This document shows positions 36,105-44,887 of a stretch of 64,000 nt of DNA, in pieces; within the stretch, counting starts at the first letter, position 1; each line of letters begins with the position of its first letter. The DNA comes from Bradyrhizobium arachidis (GTDB lineage: Bacteria > Pseudomonadota > Alphaproteobacteria > Rhizobiales > Xanthobacteraceae), in the NCBI RefSeq assembly GCF_015291705.1, contig NZ_CP030050.1, positions 3,472,001 to 3,536,000 on the forward strand. Direction: 5' to 3'. Position numbers and translations under genes: made by a program. The notes beneath the pieces are model-generated. The model did no database searches and was not told where the DNA came from. It was given only the letters and a program-made list of their open reading frames with translations.

Positions 36105-36204
36105 GCATGATCCGGAAAAGTGCGCAGCGGTTTTCCGAAAGGATCACGCGCAAACAAGGAGCTGAAGCGCGATGACGATTGAGCCCAATCTCATCGCGCT
36201 TTAG
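36105..36204. repeat. Family D palindrome plus companion hairpin
   Basis: GCATGATCCGGAAAAGTGCG...GGATCACGC (36105-36150) is followed by AAGCGCGATGA...TCATCGCGCTT (36165-36203). It is the same two-part unit as 29755-29855, in the opposite orientation, and fills the gap between nrsF and the convergent DUF2336 gene. Confidence 0.8.
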
Positions 36205-36215
36205 TCCCAACGGCT

Positions 36216-37316
36216 TCACACCGCCGGCGTCGTGCCCTGCATGCGGTGGAAGCGCAGCACCTGCTGCGCTGTCGATGAGCGCAGCGCCTCGTAGGTGTCG
36301 CGCAGCATCAGCATGTCGGTCTGCGAGCCGCCGGAGAGCTTTTCGCGCATGGCGATGATGGCGCGCACGCTCGACCAGGACATGCCCGCGACCTTGGCGA
36401 GGATCATCACGCCCTCGGTGCGGCTCTCGATCATCATGTTTTCGGCGGTCTCGACCGCGACGCCCGCGAGCGCGGCGAGCCCGGCATTGGTTTCGTCGAA
36501 CTTGCCCTGCTCGGCGAAGGTGGTGACCTGGAATTCGTTGAGGCGGCCGTCCGCATGCAGCGACTTCACTAGCGCGCGCGCCATCTCCGTCTGTCTCGTC
36601 ATGGCGGCCGCACGGACCCGCTGGGCCGCTTCCTGGACGACGCTCGAGACTTCGTCCGCAAGTCCAGGATGCGCGGCCTCCAGTTTCCTGCGCACGCTCA
36701 GGGAGGCTTTTGCGACCAGCCTCAGATAATGATGGCGCGGCAGATCGGGCCGCAGGCCGATGCAAGTGGCGAGCTCGTCGTCGCGCTCGGCGCGGGTGAC
36801 GAGGTCGGAGAAGCTTCCCTCGGAAAGCTGGGCGCCGGGATTGCTGACGGTCGACTGCACCACGTCGTCGTTGCCGCGCGTCACCAGCAGGTCGGTCAAC
36901 GCTTCCGACAGCACGCGACGGAGCGAGATCGCCTTGAGATGCGCCTGGCCCCTGGTGCGCGCGATCTCGAGCAAGGTGGTCTCGTCGAGCCGTTCCGATT
37001 TCGACAGCACGGGGCCGGCGACCTCGATGACCTCGTCGAGGGCGAGCGTGCGGATGATCTTTGGCGGCGCCGCCGCGATCGGCGCAAGGCGCTCGGCGAG
37101 CAGCGCTCTCGCCGACGTCTCGATCTGCTCGATCAGGCACTGGAACACGTCGTCGAACACGCGGACATGCTCGTCGGAATAGTCCACCGCGTTGCCTACG
37201 AAGAGATCGGTGACGCGGCGGAGCGTCTCGACCCGGCGCGCGACGGTGCCGTGCGAGAGCGCAGCCTGCAATTCGTCCAGCAGGTTGTCGGATGGTTTGG
37301 CGGGTTTGGATCTCAT
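36216..37316 (-). CDS. DUF2336 domain protein
   Basis: 366 residues from ATG 37316, with AGGACAGGG upstream; earlier starts add 15 residues. It is all-helical in appearance, with Leu/Arg-rich repeats, and matches the DUF2336 family found in alphaproteobacteria, where some members affect motility or surface behaviour. No enzyme motif is seen. It begins 63 bases after the diguanylate cyclase stop on the same strand. The pair may couple c-di-GMP to an output, which is inference only. Confidence 0.75.
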   Translation of the reverse strand: MRSKPAKPSDNLLDELQAALSHGTVARRVETLRRVTDLFVGNAVDYSDEHVRVFDDVFQCLIEQIETSARALLAERLAPIAAAPPKIIRTLALDEVIEVAGPVLSKSERLDETTLLEIARTRGQAHLKAISLRRVLSEALTDLLVTRGNDDVVQSTVSNPGAQLSEGSFSDLVTRAERDDELATCIGLRPDLPRHHYLRLVAKASLSVRRKLEAAHPGLADEVSSVVQEAAQRVRAAAMTRQTEMARALVKSLHADGRLNEFQVTTFAEQGKFDETNAGLAALAGVAVETAENMMIESRTEGVMILAKVAGMSWSSVRAIIAMREKLSGGSQTDMLMLRDTYEALRSSTAQQVLRFHRMQGTTPAV

Positions 37317-37379
37317 TGCCCTGTCCTGGAGCGTTGGGTCCGGTGGCGGCTTCTGTCGCACCCGGAGAAAATGGATTGG

Positions 37380-38537
37380 TCAGCTCGTTGCAATTCGGTT
37401 GCGCCCTTGCGCCTTGGCGGAATAGAGCGCGCTGTCGGCGCGCGCGAGAAATGTGTCGGCAGTATCAACGTCGCGCAGCGTCACAACGCCCGCGGAAATC
37501 GTCACCCGCAAGCCCGGCGAGAACGCGCTCCAGTCGAGATCGGCGACGATGCCGCGCAGCCGCTCCAGCATGCGCGTGGCCGCATCGGCTTCGGTGTCGG
37601 GCAGCAGCAGCAAGAATTCCTCGCCGCCGTAGCGGCCAAAACTGTCGGCCGGGCGGATGTTGGCGAAAATGGTGATGGCGAAGGTGCGCAGCACCTCGTC
37701 GCCGACGGGATGACCGTGGGCGTCGTTGATGCGCTTGAACCAGTCGAGATCGATCAGCGCGATCGCGCAAGGCGTGGACGCCTGCCGCGACTTTTCGATC
37801 TCGGCGTCGAGCAGCCGCATGATGCAGCGGCGGTTGTAGGAGCCGGTGAGCTCGTCGAGCTCGGCGAGCTCCTCGATGCGGCGATAGGCATCCTTCAGCT
37901 CGATGCTGCGCCGATACAGGATCTTGCGCAGCGTGGCGCCGAACAGGCCGAGGAAGGCGCACTGGCCGATCACCAGCACGAAGCAGAGCATCGAGGCAGT
38001 GCGCTGCAGCCGTGTCGCAACCGGCATGCCGATCGGCAAATCGGAGGCGAGGAAGACGGCGGCAAGGCCGCTGGTCGCGATCGCCCAGGTCAGCATCGCC
38101 TGGGCCGAGGTCATGCGCAGCGTGCCGAAGGCGAAGATCAGGAACAGCACGCTGATGAAGGCGACGCCGATGGTCGGCACCGACACCAGGAACACGAATT
38201 GCAGCGCCATGTGCGCCGAGATCTGGAACACGGTGAGATAGTGGTCGGTGAACCTGTCACCGACGCCGGCCTCCGACAGCACGGCGAACGAGCCGATGAT
38301 CAGGAGGCCGCCGAACCAGAACAGCGAGGCAACGTCGACCGAGGTCGCGCCGTCATAGGCGTAGAGCAGCAGAACCGAGGCGCCGAGCGAGTAGCTCACG
38401 ACCTGGCCGATATACATCTGGCGGCGCTGCCGGGCCCTGCGCGCCAGCACCACGGGCGCGGCCGCTTCGGGCGCGAGGACGAGATCCGCGGCCTCAGCGG
38501 CATTCCTCTCCGGAAAGGACGTCGCGGCCGTGCTCAT
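37380..38537 (-). CDS. Membrane diguanylate cyclase (GGDEF domain)
   Basis: 385 residues. Five to six hydrophobic helices occupy about 42-205, with no recognisable periplasmic sensor. A short linker helix (RRIEELAELDELTGSYNRR) leads into the GGDEF domain. The catalytic motif is RYGGEEF (GGEEF at 304-308), so activity is expected. The product-inhibition I-site RPAD (295-298) lies exactly five residues upstream. It should make c-di-GMP at the membrane. DUF2336 is the next gene downstream. Confidence 0.9.
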   Translation of the reverse strand: MSTAATSFPERNAAEAADLVLAPEAAAPVVLARRARQRRQMYIGQVVSYSLGASVLLLYAYDGATSVDVASLFWFGGLLIIGSFAVLSEAGVGDRFTDHYLTVFQISAHMALQFVFLVSVPTIGVAFISVLFLIFAFGTLRMTSAQAMLTWAIATSGLAAVFLASDLPIGMPVATRLQRTASMLCFVLVIGQCAFLGLFGATLRKILYRRSIELKDAYRRIEELAELDELTGSYNRRCIMRLLDAEIEKSRQASTPCAIALIDLDWFKRINDAHGHPVGDEVLRTFAITIFANIRPADSFGRYGGEEFLLLLPDTEADAATRMLERLRGIVADLDWSAFSPGLRVTISAGVVTLRDVDTADTFLARADSALYSAKAQGRNRIATS

Positions 38538-38976
38538 GGTCCCGCCAGTGGTGGAGTTCAGCCCAAAAATCTACGTGGCAAGCCTTTAGGTTTGGTATCC
38601 TTTGAAACCGAATCCGAACCGTGCAAGCGCAGAACAGCATGGTGTTGGCCGGCAGGAGAATTTGCCGGCGATTAGGCATCGTTTGCGATGCGGTCGAGCC
38701 AAGGCGGGGGTTCGTGAGACATACGTCGTGCAGGACTGCTATGGAACCGGAATTGGTCGGCCCGCCCGTGCCGGGCAGACATCCCGCAGGAAAGTGTTTC
38801 AGTATTATGTTACCTACATCGATCGAGACGGCCAACCGCCGCAGGTGGGACGAGAAAAATGCACGTATGTGGGGTAAATCACACAGGCCCCCGTACGACT
38901 GCGGTACGTTGAAGAATTTCGCTCCTCCCGTCGAACCGTCCGCCGTATCGACCCGACCAACTTTGCGAGACGGGCT
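38538..38976. other. 439-base gap upstream of two divergent genes
   Basis: The stretch lies between the diguanylate cyclase (reading left) and an ECF sigma gene (reading right). Open frames cross it, but their proteins have no family look and odd composition. A GCCGGC-N10-GCCGGC hairpin-like pair lies near 38649-38670, and GGAACCGGAA occurs near 38743. It probably holds both promoters and perhaps a long leader; no element can be proven. Confidence 0.4.
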
Positions 38977-39546
38977 TTGAGCGTGACACAGGCGGCTTCG
39001 GACGAGGTCCTGATCGCCAGGATCGCCCAAGGTGACCGGCTCGCCATGCAGGTGCTGTACGGGCGGCACCATGTCAGGGTCTACAGGTTCGGGCTGAGGC
39101 TCGTGCGGGACGAGCAGGCGGCAGAAGACCTCATCAGCGAGGTTTTTCTCGACGTCTGGCGTCAAGCCGGCAAGTTCGAGGGCCGATCCGCCGTTTCCAC
39201 CTGGCTGCTGGCAATCACCCGATTCAAGGCCCTCTCGGCGCTCCGGCGCAGGAAGGATTTTGAGTTGGACGAAGACGCCGCGAACGCGATCGAGGATTCG
39301 TCCGATGATCCGGAAACGGTGGTGCAGAAGAAGGATACCAGTGAAGCGTTGCGGGAGTGTCTGACGGGCCTCTCGCCGGAACACCGGGAAATCGTCGATC
39401 TTGTCTACTACCACGAGAAGTCCGTGGAAGAGGTGGCCGAAATCGTCGGCATTCCGGAGAACACTGTGAAGACGCGCCTGTTCTACGCGCGCAAGAAACT
39501 GGCCGAACTGCTGAAGGCAGCCGGCGTTGAGCGAGGCTGGCCATGA
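38977..39546 (+). CDS. ECF RNA polymerase sigma factor with non-ATG start
   Basis: 189 residues counting from TTG 38977; GTG 38983 is an equal candidate, and the frame stays open farther upstream. Region 2 is EQAAEDLISEVFLDVWRQAGKF and STWLLAITRFKALSALRRRKDF. Region 4 is LSPEHREIVDLVYYHEKSVEEVAEI and ENTVKTRLFYARKKLAE. It is coupled by ATGA overlap to an anti-sigma factor and then a subtilase gene. This is the third sigma/anti-sigma pair in the window. Confidence 0.87.
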   Translation: MSVTQAASDEVLIARIAQGDRLAMQVLYGRHHVRVYRFGLRLVRDEQAAEDLISEVFLDVWRQAGKFEGRSAVSTWLLAITRFKALSALRRRKDFELDEDAANAIEDSSDDPETVVQKKDTSEALRECLTGLSPEHREIVDLVYYHEKSVEEVAEIVGIPENTVKTRLFYARKKLAELLKAAGVERGWP

Positions 39547-40232
39547 TGGCATTGAGCAAGAAGATGCTGGAGCAAGAGCCCAGTGAGATTGAACTGCTGC
39601 TGCCCTGGCACGCCGCCGGCACGCTGAACGCGCGCGACGCCCGCCGCGTCGAGGAAGCGCTGGCGCGCGATCCCGAACTGGCCAAGCAGTATGCCGCGAT
39701 CCGCGGCGAGTATGAAGAGACCATTCATCTGAACGAGAGTCTGGGGGCTCCGTCGGCCCGCGCGATGCAGAAGCTGTTTGCCGCGATCGACGCCGAGCCG
39801 GCGCGGGTAGCCACGCCGTTGCCGCTCTCCACGCGCATCTCGACCTTCTTTGCGAGCCTGTCGCCGCGCACGCTGGCCTGGTCGGCGAGCCTCGGCGCCA
39901 TCGCGCTGCTGCTGCAGGCCGGCATCATCGGTGCCGTGCTGATGAAGACCCAGACCGCGACCTACCAGACCGCGTCGCTCTCGATCGGCGCGCCGATCAC
40001 GCGCGAGCTCGGAGCCGCACCGGCGCGGGCGCTGGTGCGCTTCACGCCCGAGGCGCGCGTCGCCGACATCACCGCGCTGCTCGACAGCTACCAGGCCTCG
40101 ATCATCGGTGATGCCAAGGGCGGCATGTTCCGTCTCCAATTCGACAAGGCGATGAGCCAGGACGAGCTCGCCGCGCTGCTCGCCAGGATGTCGCGCGAGA
40201 AGTTCGTCAATCTCGCTGTGGCGGCGCCTTAA
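39543..40232 (+). CDS. Membrane anti-sigma factor
   Basis: 229 residues starting inside the sigma stop (ATGA). The N-terminal segment IELLLPWHAAGTLNARDARRVEEALARDPEL resembles the anti-sigma domain, but the zinc HCxxC set is missing. One membrane helix lies around 110-135 (TLAWSASLGAIALLLQAGIIGAVLM). About 90 residues lie outside. It should hold the ECF factor at the membrane. The following subtilase begins 16 bases on. Confidence 0.82.
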   Translation: MMALSKKMLEQEPSEIELLLPWHAAGTLNARDARRVEEALARDPELAKQYAAIRGEYEETIHLNESLGAPSARAMQKLFAAIDAEPARVATPLPLSTRISTFFASLSPRTLAWSASLGAIALLLQAGIIGAVLMKTQTATYQTASLSIGAPITRELGAAPARALVRFTPEARVADITALLDSYQASIIGDAKGGMFRLQFDKAMSQDELAALLARMSREKFVNLAVAAP

Positions 40233-40248
40233 GCGCGCCTCTCGACCG

Positions 40249-41955
40249 ATGACAGGCAAGTCCAAGAGTAGGATGCGCGCCGGGGCTTACGCTTCATCGG
40301 CCGGTGCCGCGCTGCTGCTCGCCGCCTGTCTCGGCGTCGAGGTCGCAGAGGCGCAGGCGATCATGCGCACGCCGACGATCAGTGTGCCCTCGCGCACGCC
40401 GACCATCTCTCCCAACGTCGCCGCACGCGTGAACCCGGGCGTCGCTGCGCGCGTGGTCGCGGTCGACCGCGGTCCGCGTGCGATTGCGACGCCGCGGCTC
40501 TCGGCGCGGATGGGGCCGACCCCGGTGCTGCCCTATGCCCGCTACTCCCCGAACCTCTATCCCGCCTGCTCCGCGCCCTATCGCGACGCCGACGGCGAGT
40601 GCCTGGGGCAGCCGAACGCGGGCGGCGAGGGGACTGGCAAGTCGGGCAAGAAGACCGCCGCCAAGGGGCGCGGCAACAATACGCCGGTGGCTGCGAACCT
40701 GCGCAGCTTCGCAGGCGAATTCGTCGCCGAGATCGACGGTGCGCTGACGCCGACCGAAGCCGACGAGCTGGCGCGCCGCCATGGCCTTGCGCGCGTTTCC
40801 TCCGAAAACTTCCCGCTGATCGGCGCGACGTTCGGCCTGTTCCGCATCACCGATGGCCGCCCGTTCGAGACGGTGCGGCGCGAGTTCGCCGCGGACGGCA
40901 GCGTGCGCTCGGTGCAGCCGAACTTCCGCTACGTGCTTCAGGACCAGAAGCCGGCGACGCCGACCGAAGGCGATCCCGCGCAATATGCCCTGGCAAAGCT
41001 CCGCCTGCCGCAGGCGCATACGCTGGTGCATGGCGCCAACGTGACCATTGCCGTGATCGATTCCGGCATCGACGCAAGGCATCCCGAGCTCGCCAATTCC
41101 ATCGCCGACAATTTCGATGCGCTCGGCAGCGCCGAGGGCCCGCACATCCACGGCACCGGCATTGCCGGCGCCATCGTGGCGCACGCCAAGCTGATGGGCA
41201 GCGCGCCCGAGGCGCGCATCATCGCGATCCGCGCCTTCGGCGGCACCGGCGGCGGTGCGGAGAGCTCGTCCTACATCATCCTGCGCTCGCTGAACTACGC
41301 CGCCGAGCACGGCGCGCAGATCGTCAATATGAGCTTTGCCGGCCCGAAGGACGCGGTGATCGAGCGCGCCATTGCCGCGACCGCCGCGCGCGGCCTCGTG
41401 CTGATCGCGGCCGCCGGCAATGCCGGCGCAAAATCGCCGCCGCTCTATCCCGCCGCCAATCCCAACGTGATCGCGGTCAGCGCCACCGACCAGCAGGACA
41501 AGCTGTTCTCCGCGTCCAACCGCGGCAATTACATCGCGCTGGCGGCGCCCGGCGTCGACATCTTCCTGCCGGCGCCCGACGGCAAATACCAGATGACGTC
41601 GGGCACCTCGTTCTCGGCGGCCTATGTCTCCGGCGTCGCGGCGCTGCTGCTCGAACGCAATTACACGCTGAAGCCGGAAGCGCTGCGCATGACGCTTGCG
41701 AAGACCGCGCGTGACCTTGGTTCACCCGGACGTGATGATCTGTTCGGCGACGGCGAGGCCGATGCGTTTGCCGCGGTCACGGCTGTTCCCGCCGACAACG
41801 CGACGCCGGTTGCGGCGGCGTCCGGTACAACAAAACGTGAAGATGCGCAGCCACGTCGCGATGAGCCGGGCATTCGCGCGATCGAGCAGCCCTCGCTGTC
41901 GAGCGCGGCCGATAAAGCCACGGTTTCTCAGGCGGATAGGCCGGCGACGCGATAG
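40249..41955 (+). CDS. Exported S8 (subtilisin-like) serine peptidase
   Basis: 568 residues. The N-terminus MTGKSKSRM... then AALLLAACLG has a possible lipobox (LAAC, C27), so it may be a lipoprotein; otherwise a plain signal cut after AEAQA. Residues 40-90 carry a repeated RTPTIS motif. A prodomain-like stretch covers about 150-240. Catalytic residues are D271 (IAVIDSGID), H301 (HIHGTGIAG) and S454 (TSGTSFSAA), with N391 in AAGN for the oxyanion. The Ala-rich C-terminal tail of about 90 residues is unassigned. It lies in an operon with a sigma/anti-sigma pair, so it is likely a target gene or a signal processor. Confidence 0.86.
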   Translation: MTGKSKSRMRAGAYASSAGAALLLAACLGVEVAEAQAIMRTPTISVPSRTPTISPNVAARVNPGVAARVVAVDRGPRAIATPRLSARMGPTPVLPYARYSPNLYPACSAPYRDADGECLGQPNAGGEGTGKSGKKTAAKGRGNNTPVAANLRSFAGEFVAEIDGALTPTEADELARRHGLARVSSENFPLIGATFGLFRITDGRPFETVRREFAADGSVRSVQPNFRYVLQDQKPATPTEGDPAQYALAKLRLPQAHTLVHGANVTIAVIDSGIDARHPELANSIADNFDALGSAEGPHIHGTGIAGAIVAHAKLMGSAPEARIIAIRAFGGTGGGAESSSYIILRSLNYAAEHGAQIVNMSFAGPKDAVIERAIAATAARGLVLIAAAGNAGAKSPPLYPAANPNVIAVSATDQQDKLFSASNRGNYIALAAPGVDIFLPAPDGKYQMTSGTSFSAAYVSGVAALLLERNYTLKPEALRMTLAKTARDLGSPGRDDLFGDGEADAFAAVTAVPADNATPVAAASGTTKREDAQPRRDEPGIRAIEQPSLSSAADKATVSQADRPATR

Positions 41956-42420
41956 TGGCTGCGACAACATTGCGCGCCCGCCAAAGGTTAAAAAATCGAA
42001 CACCGGATTGAACGTTCAGCCAGCTGCCACGACCAAAATATGTGGGAGCGGTCATCCCTCCCCATCAGTCATATCAGGCGCGAGCGCCCATCCACCCCAA
42101 GCGCCCATATGGCTCGACCCGTCCGGTTGTCCCCCCGGACGGGTCTTTTCTTTTTGGGGGTCTGTTTCTTTGAGGCGTCGGATCCATTCAGCTTGCGGTT
42201 GAAGGACGGCGCGTGCGTTCATCTCGTCGGCCGACCGGCACGCCGCAACGCCGTCATGCTTGTGCGAAGCTTGACTCGAAATCACAGCAATTCTCCGCAC
42301 GACTACGGACTTTCATGACGAACGGCGTGTCGTTGCTGGACAAGTCAAAACTTTTCCACAAAATATTCATGTCGCGTCTAAATTGATTCGTGTGCGTTGC
42401 GTCGCGTCCGTATTTTTCTC
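41956..42420. other. 465-base gap after the subtilase gene
   Basis: The gap contains a strong terminator (42116-42155) and an AT-rich part around 42340-42420, probably the promoter of the TIGR03809 gene. The stretch 41990-42110 has no visible gene or repeat. Confidence 0.5.
42116..42155 (+). terminator. Rho-independent terminator
   Basis: GACCCGTCCGG (42116-42126) and CCGGACGGGTC (42135-42145) form a perfect 11-bp stem with an 8-base loop, followed by TCTTTTCTTTTT. It ends the ECF/anti-sigma/subtilase transcript 160 bases after the stop. Confidence 0.85.
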
Positions 42421-43281
42421 ATGACGGGCTGGTTCATGACACATCGCCAAAGCGCGGCCGCCGGCCGCGAGATCGCGGCACGCTGGTGCACTCTCGCCGA
42501 GCAGCGGCTGGAGCACCTCTCCGAAATGTTCGAGACCGGACGCTGGCGTCGCTACCACTCCGAGATCGCATTCCTCGAAAACATCCAGGAAGCCAAACTC
42601 GCCGTCCAGACCTGGCGCGCGCTCGCGACCGGTGGCGACGTTGCCGCGGCGGCTGCGAGCGTCTCGCCCGCCTTCGGCTGGTCGCCGGCGACCATGCCCC
42701 GCGTGTTTCCGCGCGAGCAAGCGGCGCAGACCATGCAGCCCAAGCCTTTGCAGCCCAAGCCTTTGCAGCCCAAGCCTTTGCAGCACAAGCCGCTGCAGCC
42801 CAAGGCCGTCCACATCGCGCCTGAGACCGCCGCGCCGGTCAGGCTCGCGCCCAAGCCGGACGTTCTCCCCGAAGTCACCGAAGCCCCGCTCGTACCGCAG
42901 GCTCCTGTCTCGCCGCGCGTGGCGGCTGCCAAGTTCGCATCATTCACCGCGCCTGCCGAGGTGCCGCCGCTCAAGGCACCCGCTGCGAGGGCGCCGCTCT
43001 CCGCACCTGCCGTGAAGTCACCGGTGGCCACGCCCGCCGCTTTGGCGCCGTTCATCGCCCCCCCTGTGAAGCCGCCGGTCGCGGCGCTCGCGGCCCTGCC
43101 GCCGCGTGCTGCCCCTGCCGTGAAGGCGCCGCTGGCCCAGCCTGCCGCAATGGCCGCGCTCCTGCCGCAGTTCGCTCCGCCCGCCGCCGAAATCGTCGCA
43201 GCCCCCGAGCGCGTCGTCGAGTTCACCTTCAGCCTCGACGGCCTGCAAGCGAAATACCCGCTGCTGCGGAACGCGTTCTAG
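42421..43281 (+). CDS. TIGR03809 family protein with Pro/Ala-rich tail
   Basis: 286 residues from ATG 42421 (ATG 42436, MTHRQSAAAG, is possible). The conserved N-terminal block is GREIAARWCTLAEQRLEHLSEMFETGRWRRYHSEIAFLENI. After residue 100 it becomes a Pro/Ala/Val-rich low-complexity chain. A QPKPL peptide is repeated at 42736-42795, encoded by 15-base tandem DNA copies. The last residues EFTFSLDGLQAKYPLLRNAF look structured again. There is no signal peptide or enzyme motif. A convergent TIGR03808 gene is the neighbour in this group of bacteria, and the function of both is unknown. Confidence 0.78.
   Translation: MTGWFMTHRQSAAAGREIAARWCTLAEQRLEHLSEMFETGRWRRYHSEIAFLENIQEAKLAVQTWRALATGGDVAAAAASVSPAFGWSPATMPRVFPREQAAQTMQPKPLQPKPLQPKPLQHKPLQPKAVHIAPETAAPVRLAPKPDVLPEVTEAPLVPQAPVSPRVAAAKFASFTAPAEVPPLKAPAARAPLSAPAVKSPVATPAALAPFIAPPVKPPVAALAALPPRAAPAVKAPLAQPAAMAALLPQFAPPAAEIVAAPERVVEFTFSLDGLQAKYPLLRNAF
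42736..42808 (+). repeat. 15-base tandem repeats inside the TIGR03809 gene
   Basis: CAGCCCAAGCCTTTG occurs three times in exact copies (42736-42780). A diverged fourth copy (42781-42795, CAGCACAAGCCGCTG) and a partial fifth (42796-42808) follow. They encode QPKPL, QPKPL, QPKPL, QHKPL, QPKA. Confidence 0.92.
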
Positions 43282-43318
43282 CGCAAAGGTTCAAGAGGAC
43301 CGCCGCGTCCCCCAACTC

Positions 43319-43386
43319 CGTCATCCTGAGGTGCGAGACACGTGGCGCAAGGCGCCACGTGGTGAGCCTCGAAGGATGCACGGCCC
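43319..43386. repeat. Intergenic repeat family A (short form)
   Basis: CGTCATCCTGAGGTGCGAG...CCTCGAAGGATGCACGGCC encloses a perfect hairpin ACGTGGCGC-aag-GCGCCACGT. It is a short version of the family A elements seen at 22006, 57485 and 63450, and lies between two convergent genes. Confidence 0.8.
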
Positions 43387-43403
43387 GTCTGCCAACCGCG
43401 CGC

Positions 43404-44774
43404 CTACCGCCTCACAGCGTTCCCGCCGATCACCACCTGCGCGAACCGCTGCGCGCCGTCGGCTGACAGGTCCGACGTCACCGCGCGGGCATGGTCGAGG
43501 CCGACCACGGCGCCGCGCGGGGTTTCCGAGATCATGTTGTTGTTGACGAGCGCGGTGCCGGCGCCCGGCACCACGGAGACGCCGACGCCGGCCAGCGCCC
43601 TGCGGATCACATTGCCTGATATCGCGACGTCGCGCAGATATTTGCCCCAGCCGGCGACGATGCCGTAGGACGGCGCGTTCTCGATCACGTTGCCGGTCAC
43701 CGATGAATCCGCCTCGATGTAGATGCCGACGCCGGCGTCGTCATCCGGCGCGGTGCCGATCGGCCGCTTCGGGATCAGGTTGCGAATGATGTTGCCCTGG
43801 ACCACCGCGATGCGGCCGCCCTCGTTGAAATTGCAGACAGAGACGCCGACGGCCGCGCCATCCACGGTATTGTTGGCGATCACGGCCGCCTCGAACGCGA
43901 ACTCGGAATAGAGCGCGACCTCGCGCACGTCGCTGACGCTGTTGCCGGTTATGTGGATGTTGGAAGCCGAATTGCCGCGCACCGCCGAGTAGTCGCAGTT
44001 CTTGATGCGGTTGCCGCGCACGATCACATTGCCGGCGCGGAAGGCGTTGATGGCGTTGCCGTACTGGCCGGAGCCGCCGGGCCCGGCCTTGATGTCTTCG
44101 ATGCGGTTATCAGCGACCAGCGTGCCGTCATCGCCGATCGCGGTGCGCAGGATCTCGATGCCGTTGTCATTGGTGCCGAGGATCGTGTTGCGGGAGACGC
44201 TGAGGCCCCGCGCGTCGAACGAGACCACCGCGGTCACGGCGATGCTGGTGAAGATGTTGCCGGAGATGTCGCCGGAGACCTGCTCGAGCCAGATGCCGCT
44301 GCCTCCTGAGGCGGTGATCTCGCAATCGGTGATACGGACGTCGCGCCCGCCAAGGACGTGGATCAGCCCGCGTCGCGTCGGCAGCGGAATGCTGCCGCCG
44401 TCGAAGGTGATGCCGGTGAGCCCGATGGAATCGGAGCCGTCGCTCTGGATCGCCGAGGCGCCGCCGGTGAAGACGAGCTTGGTCGCGCCGCGCACTCCGA
44501 TCAGTTGCGAGCCGTTCGGCAGCCGCAGCAGCCCGGTGCGATAGACGCCGGGTGGCAGCGCCAGCGGCATCTGCGCCCGCGCGGCCTCATCGATGGCGCG
44601 CTGGAGCGCGCGCGTCTGATCCTCGCTGCTGCCAGGCCGCACGCCATATTGCGTAGCATCGCGGCCGAGCAGCGAGGTCAGCGGCGCCGCGCGCGCAGCA
44701 TCGGCCGGCATGGCCAGCGCGCCGGCGATGCCGGCGGTGGAAGCTCCGATGAGATGACGGCGATTGAGGTCCAT
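43404..44774 (-). CDS. TIGR03808 family Tat-exported parallel beta-helix repeat protein
   Basis: 456 residues from ATG 44774; the open frame beyond it crosses a repeat. The start DLNRRHLIGAS is a classical Tat signal. The mature part is a long series of right-handed beta-helix turns with N-x-I/V, NNTV, GNVI and similar repeats (for example ISGNIFTSI, VSRNTILGTNDNGIEI), as in pectate-lyase-like and periplasmic carbohydrate proteins. The opening DATQYGVRPGSSEDQTRALQRAIDEA is also typical. The substrate is unknown. It converges with the TIGR03809 gene across a short family A repeat. Confidence 0.82.
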   Translation of the reverse strand: MDLNRRHLIGASTAGIAGALAMPADAARAAPLTSLLGRDATQYGVRPGSSEDQTRALQRAIDEAARAQMPLALPPGVYRTGLLRLPNGSQLIGVRGATKLVFTGGASAIQSDGSDSIGLTGITFDGGSIPLPTRRGLIHVLGGRDVRITDCEITASGGSGIWLEQVSGDISGNIFTSIAVTAVVSFDARGLSVSRNTILGTNDNGIEILRTAIGDDGTLVADNRIEDIKAGPGGSGQYGNAINAFRAGNVIVRGNRIKNCDYSAVRGNSASNIHITGNSVSDVREVALYSEFAFEAAVIANNTVDGAAVGVSVCNFNEGGRIAVVQGNIIRNLIPKRPIGTAPDDDAGVGIYIEADSSVTGNVIENAPSYGIVAGWGKYLRDVAISGNVIRRALAGVGVSVVPGAGTALVNNNMISETPRGAVVGLDHARAVTSDLSADGAQRFAQVVIGGNAVRR

Positions 44775-44887
44775 GACGCGTCCTCCGGCGGACGCGGGGG
44801 GGTCCGCGCCGATTAGGTAGCGCAGGGCGGTGCGAACCGTGGGGATTGTTCGCGGTAGGGTTAAATGTTTACGCAAGATGAGGTGCC

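Noticed and set aside
38621..38980. 119-residue open frame in the divergent gap
   Set aside because: No ribosome site, no recognisable fold, composition unlike neighbours, and it runs into the sigma factor start.
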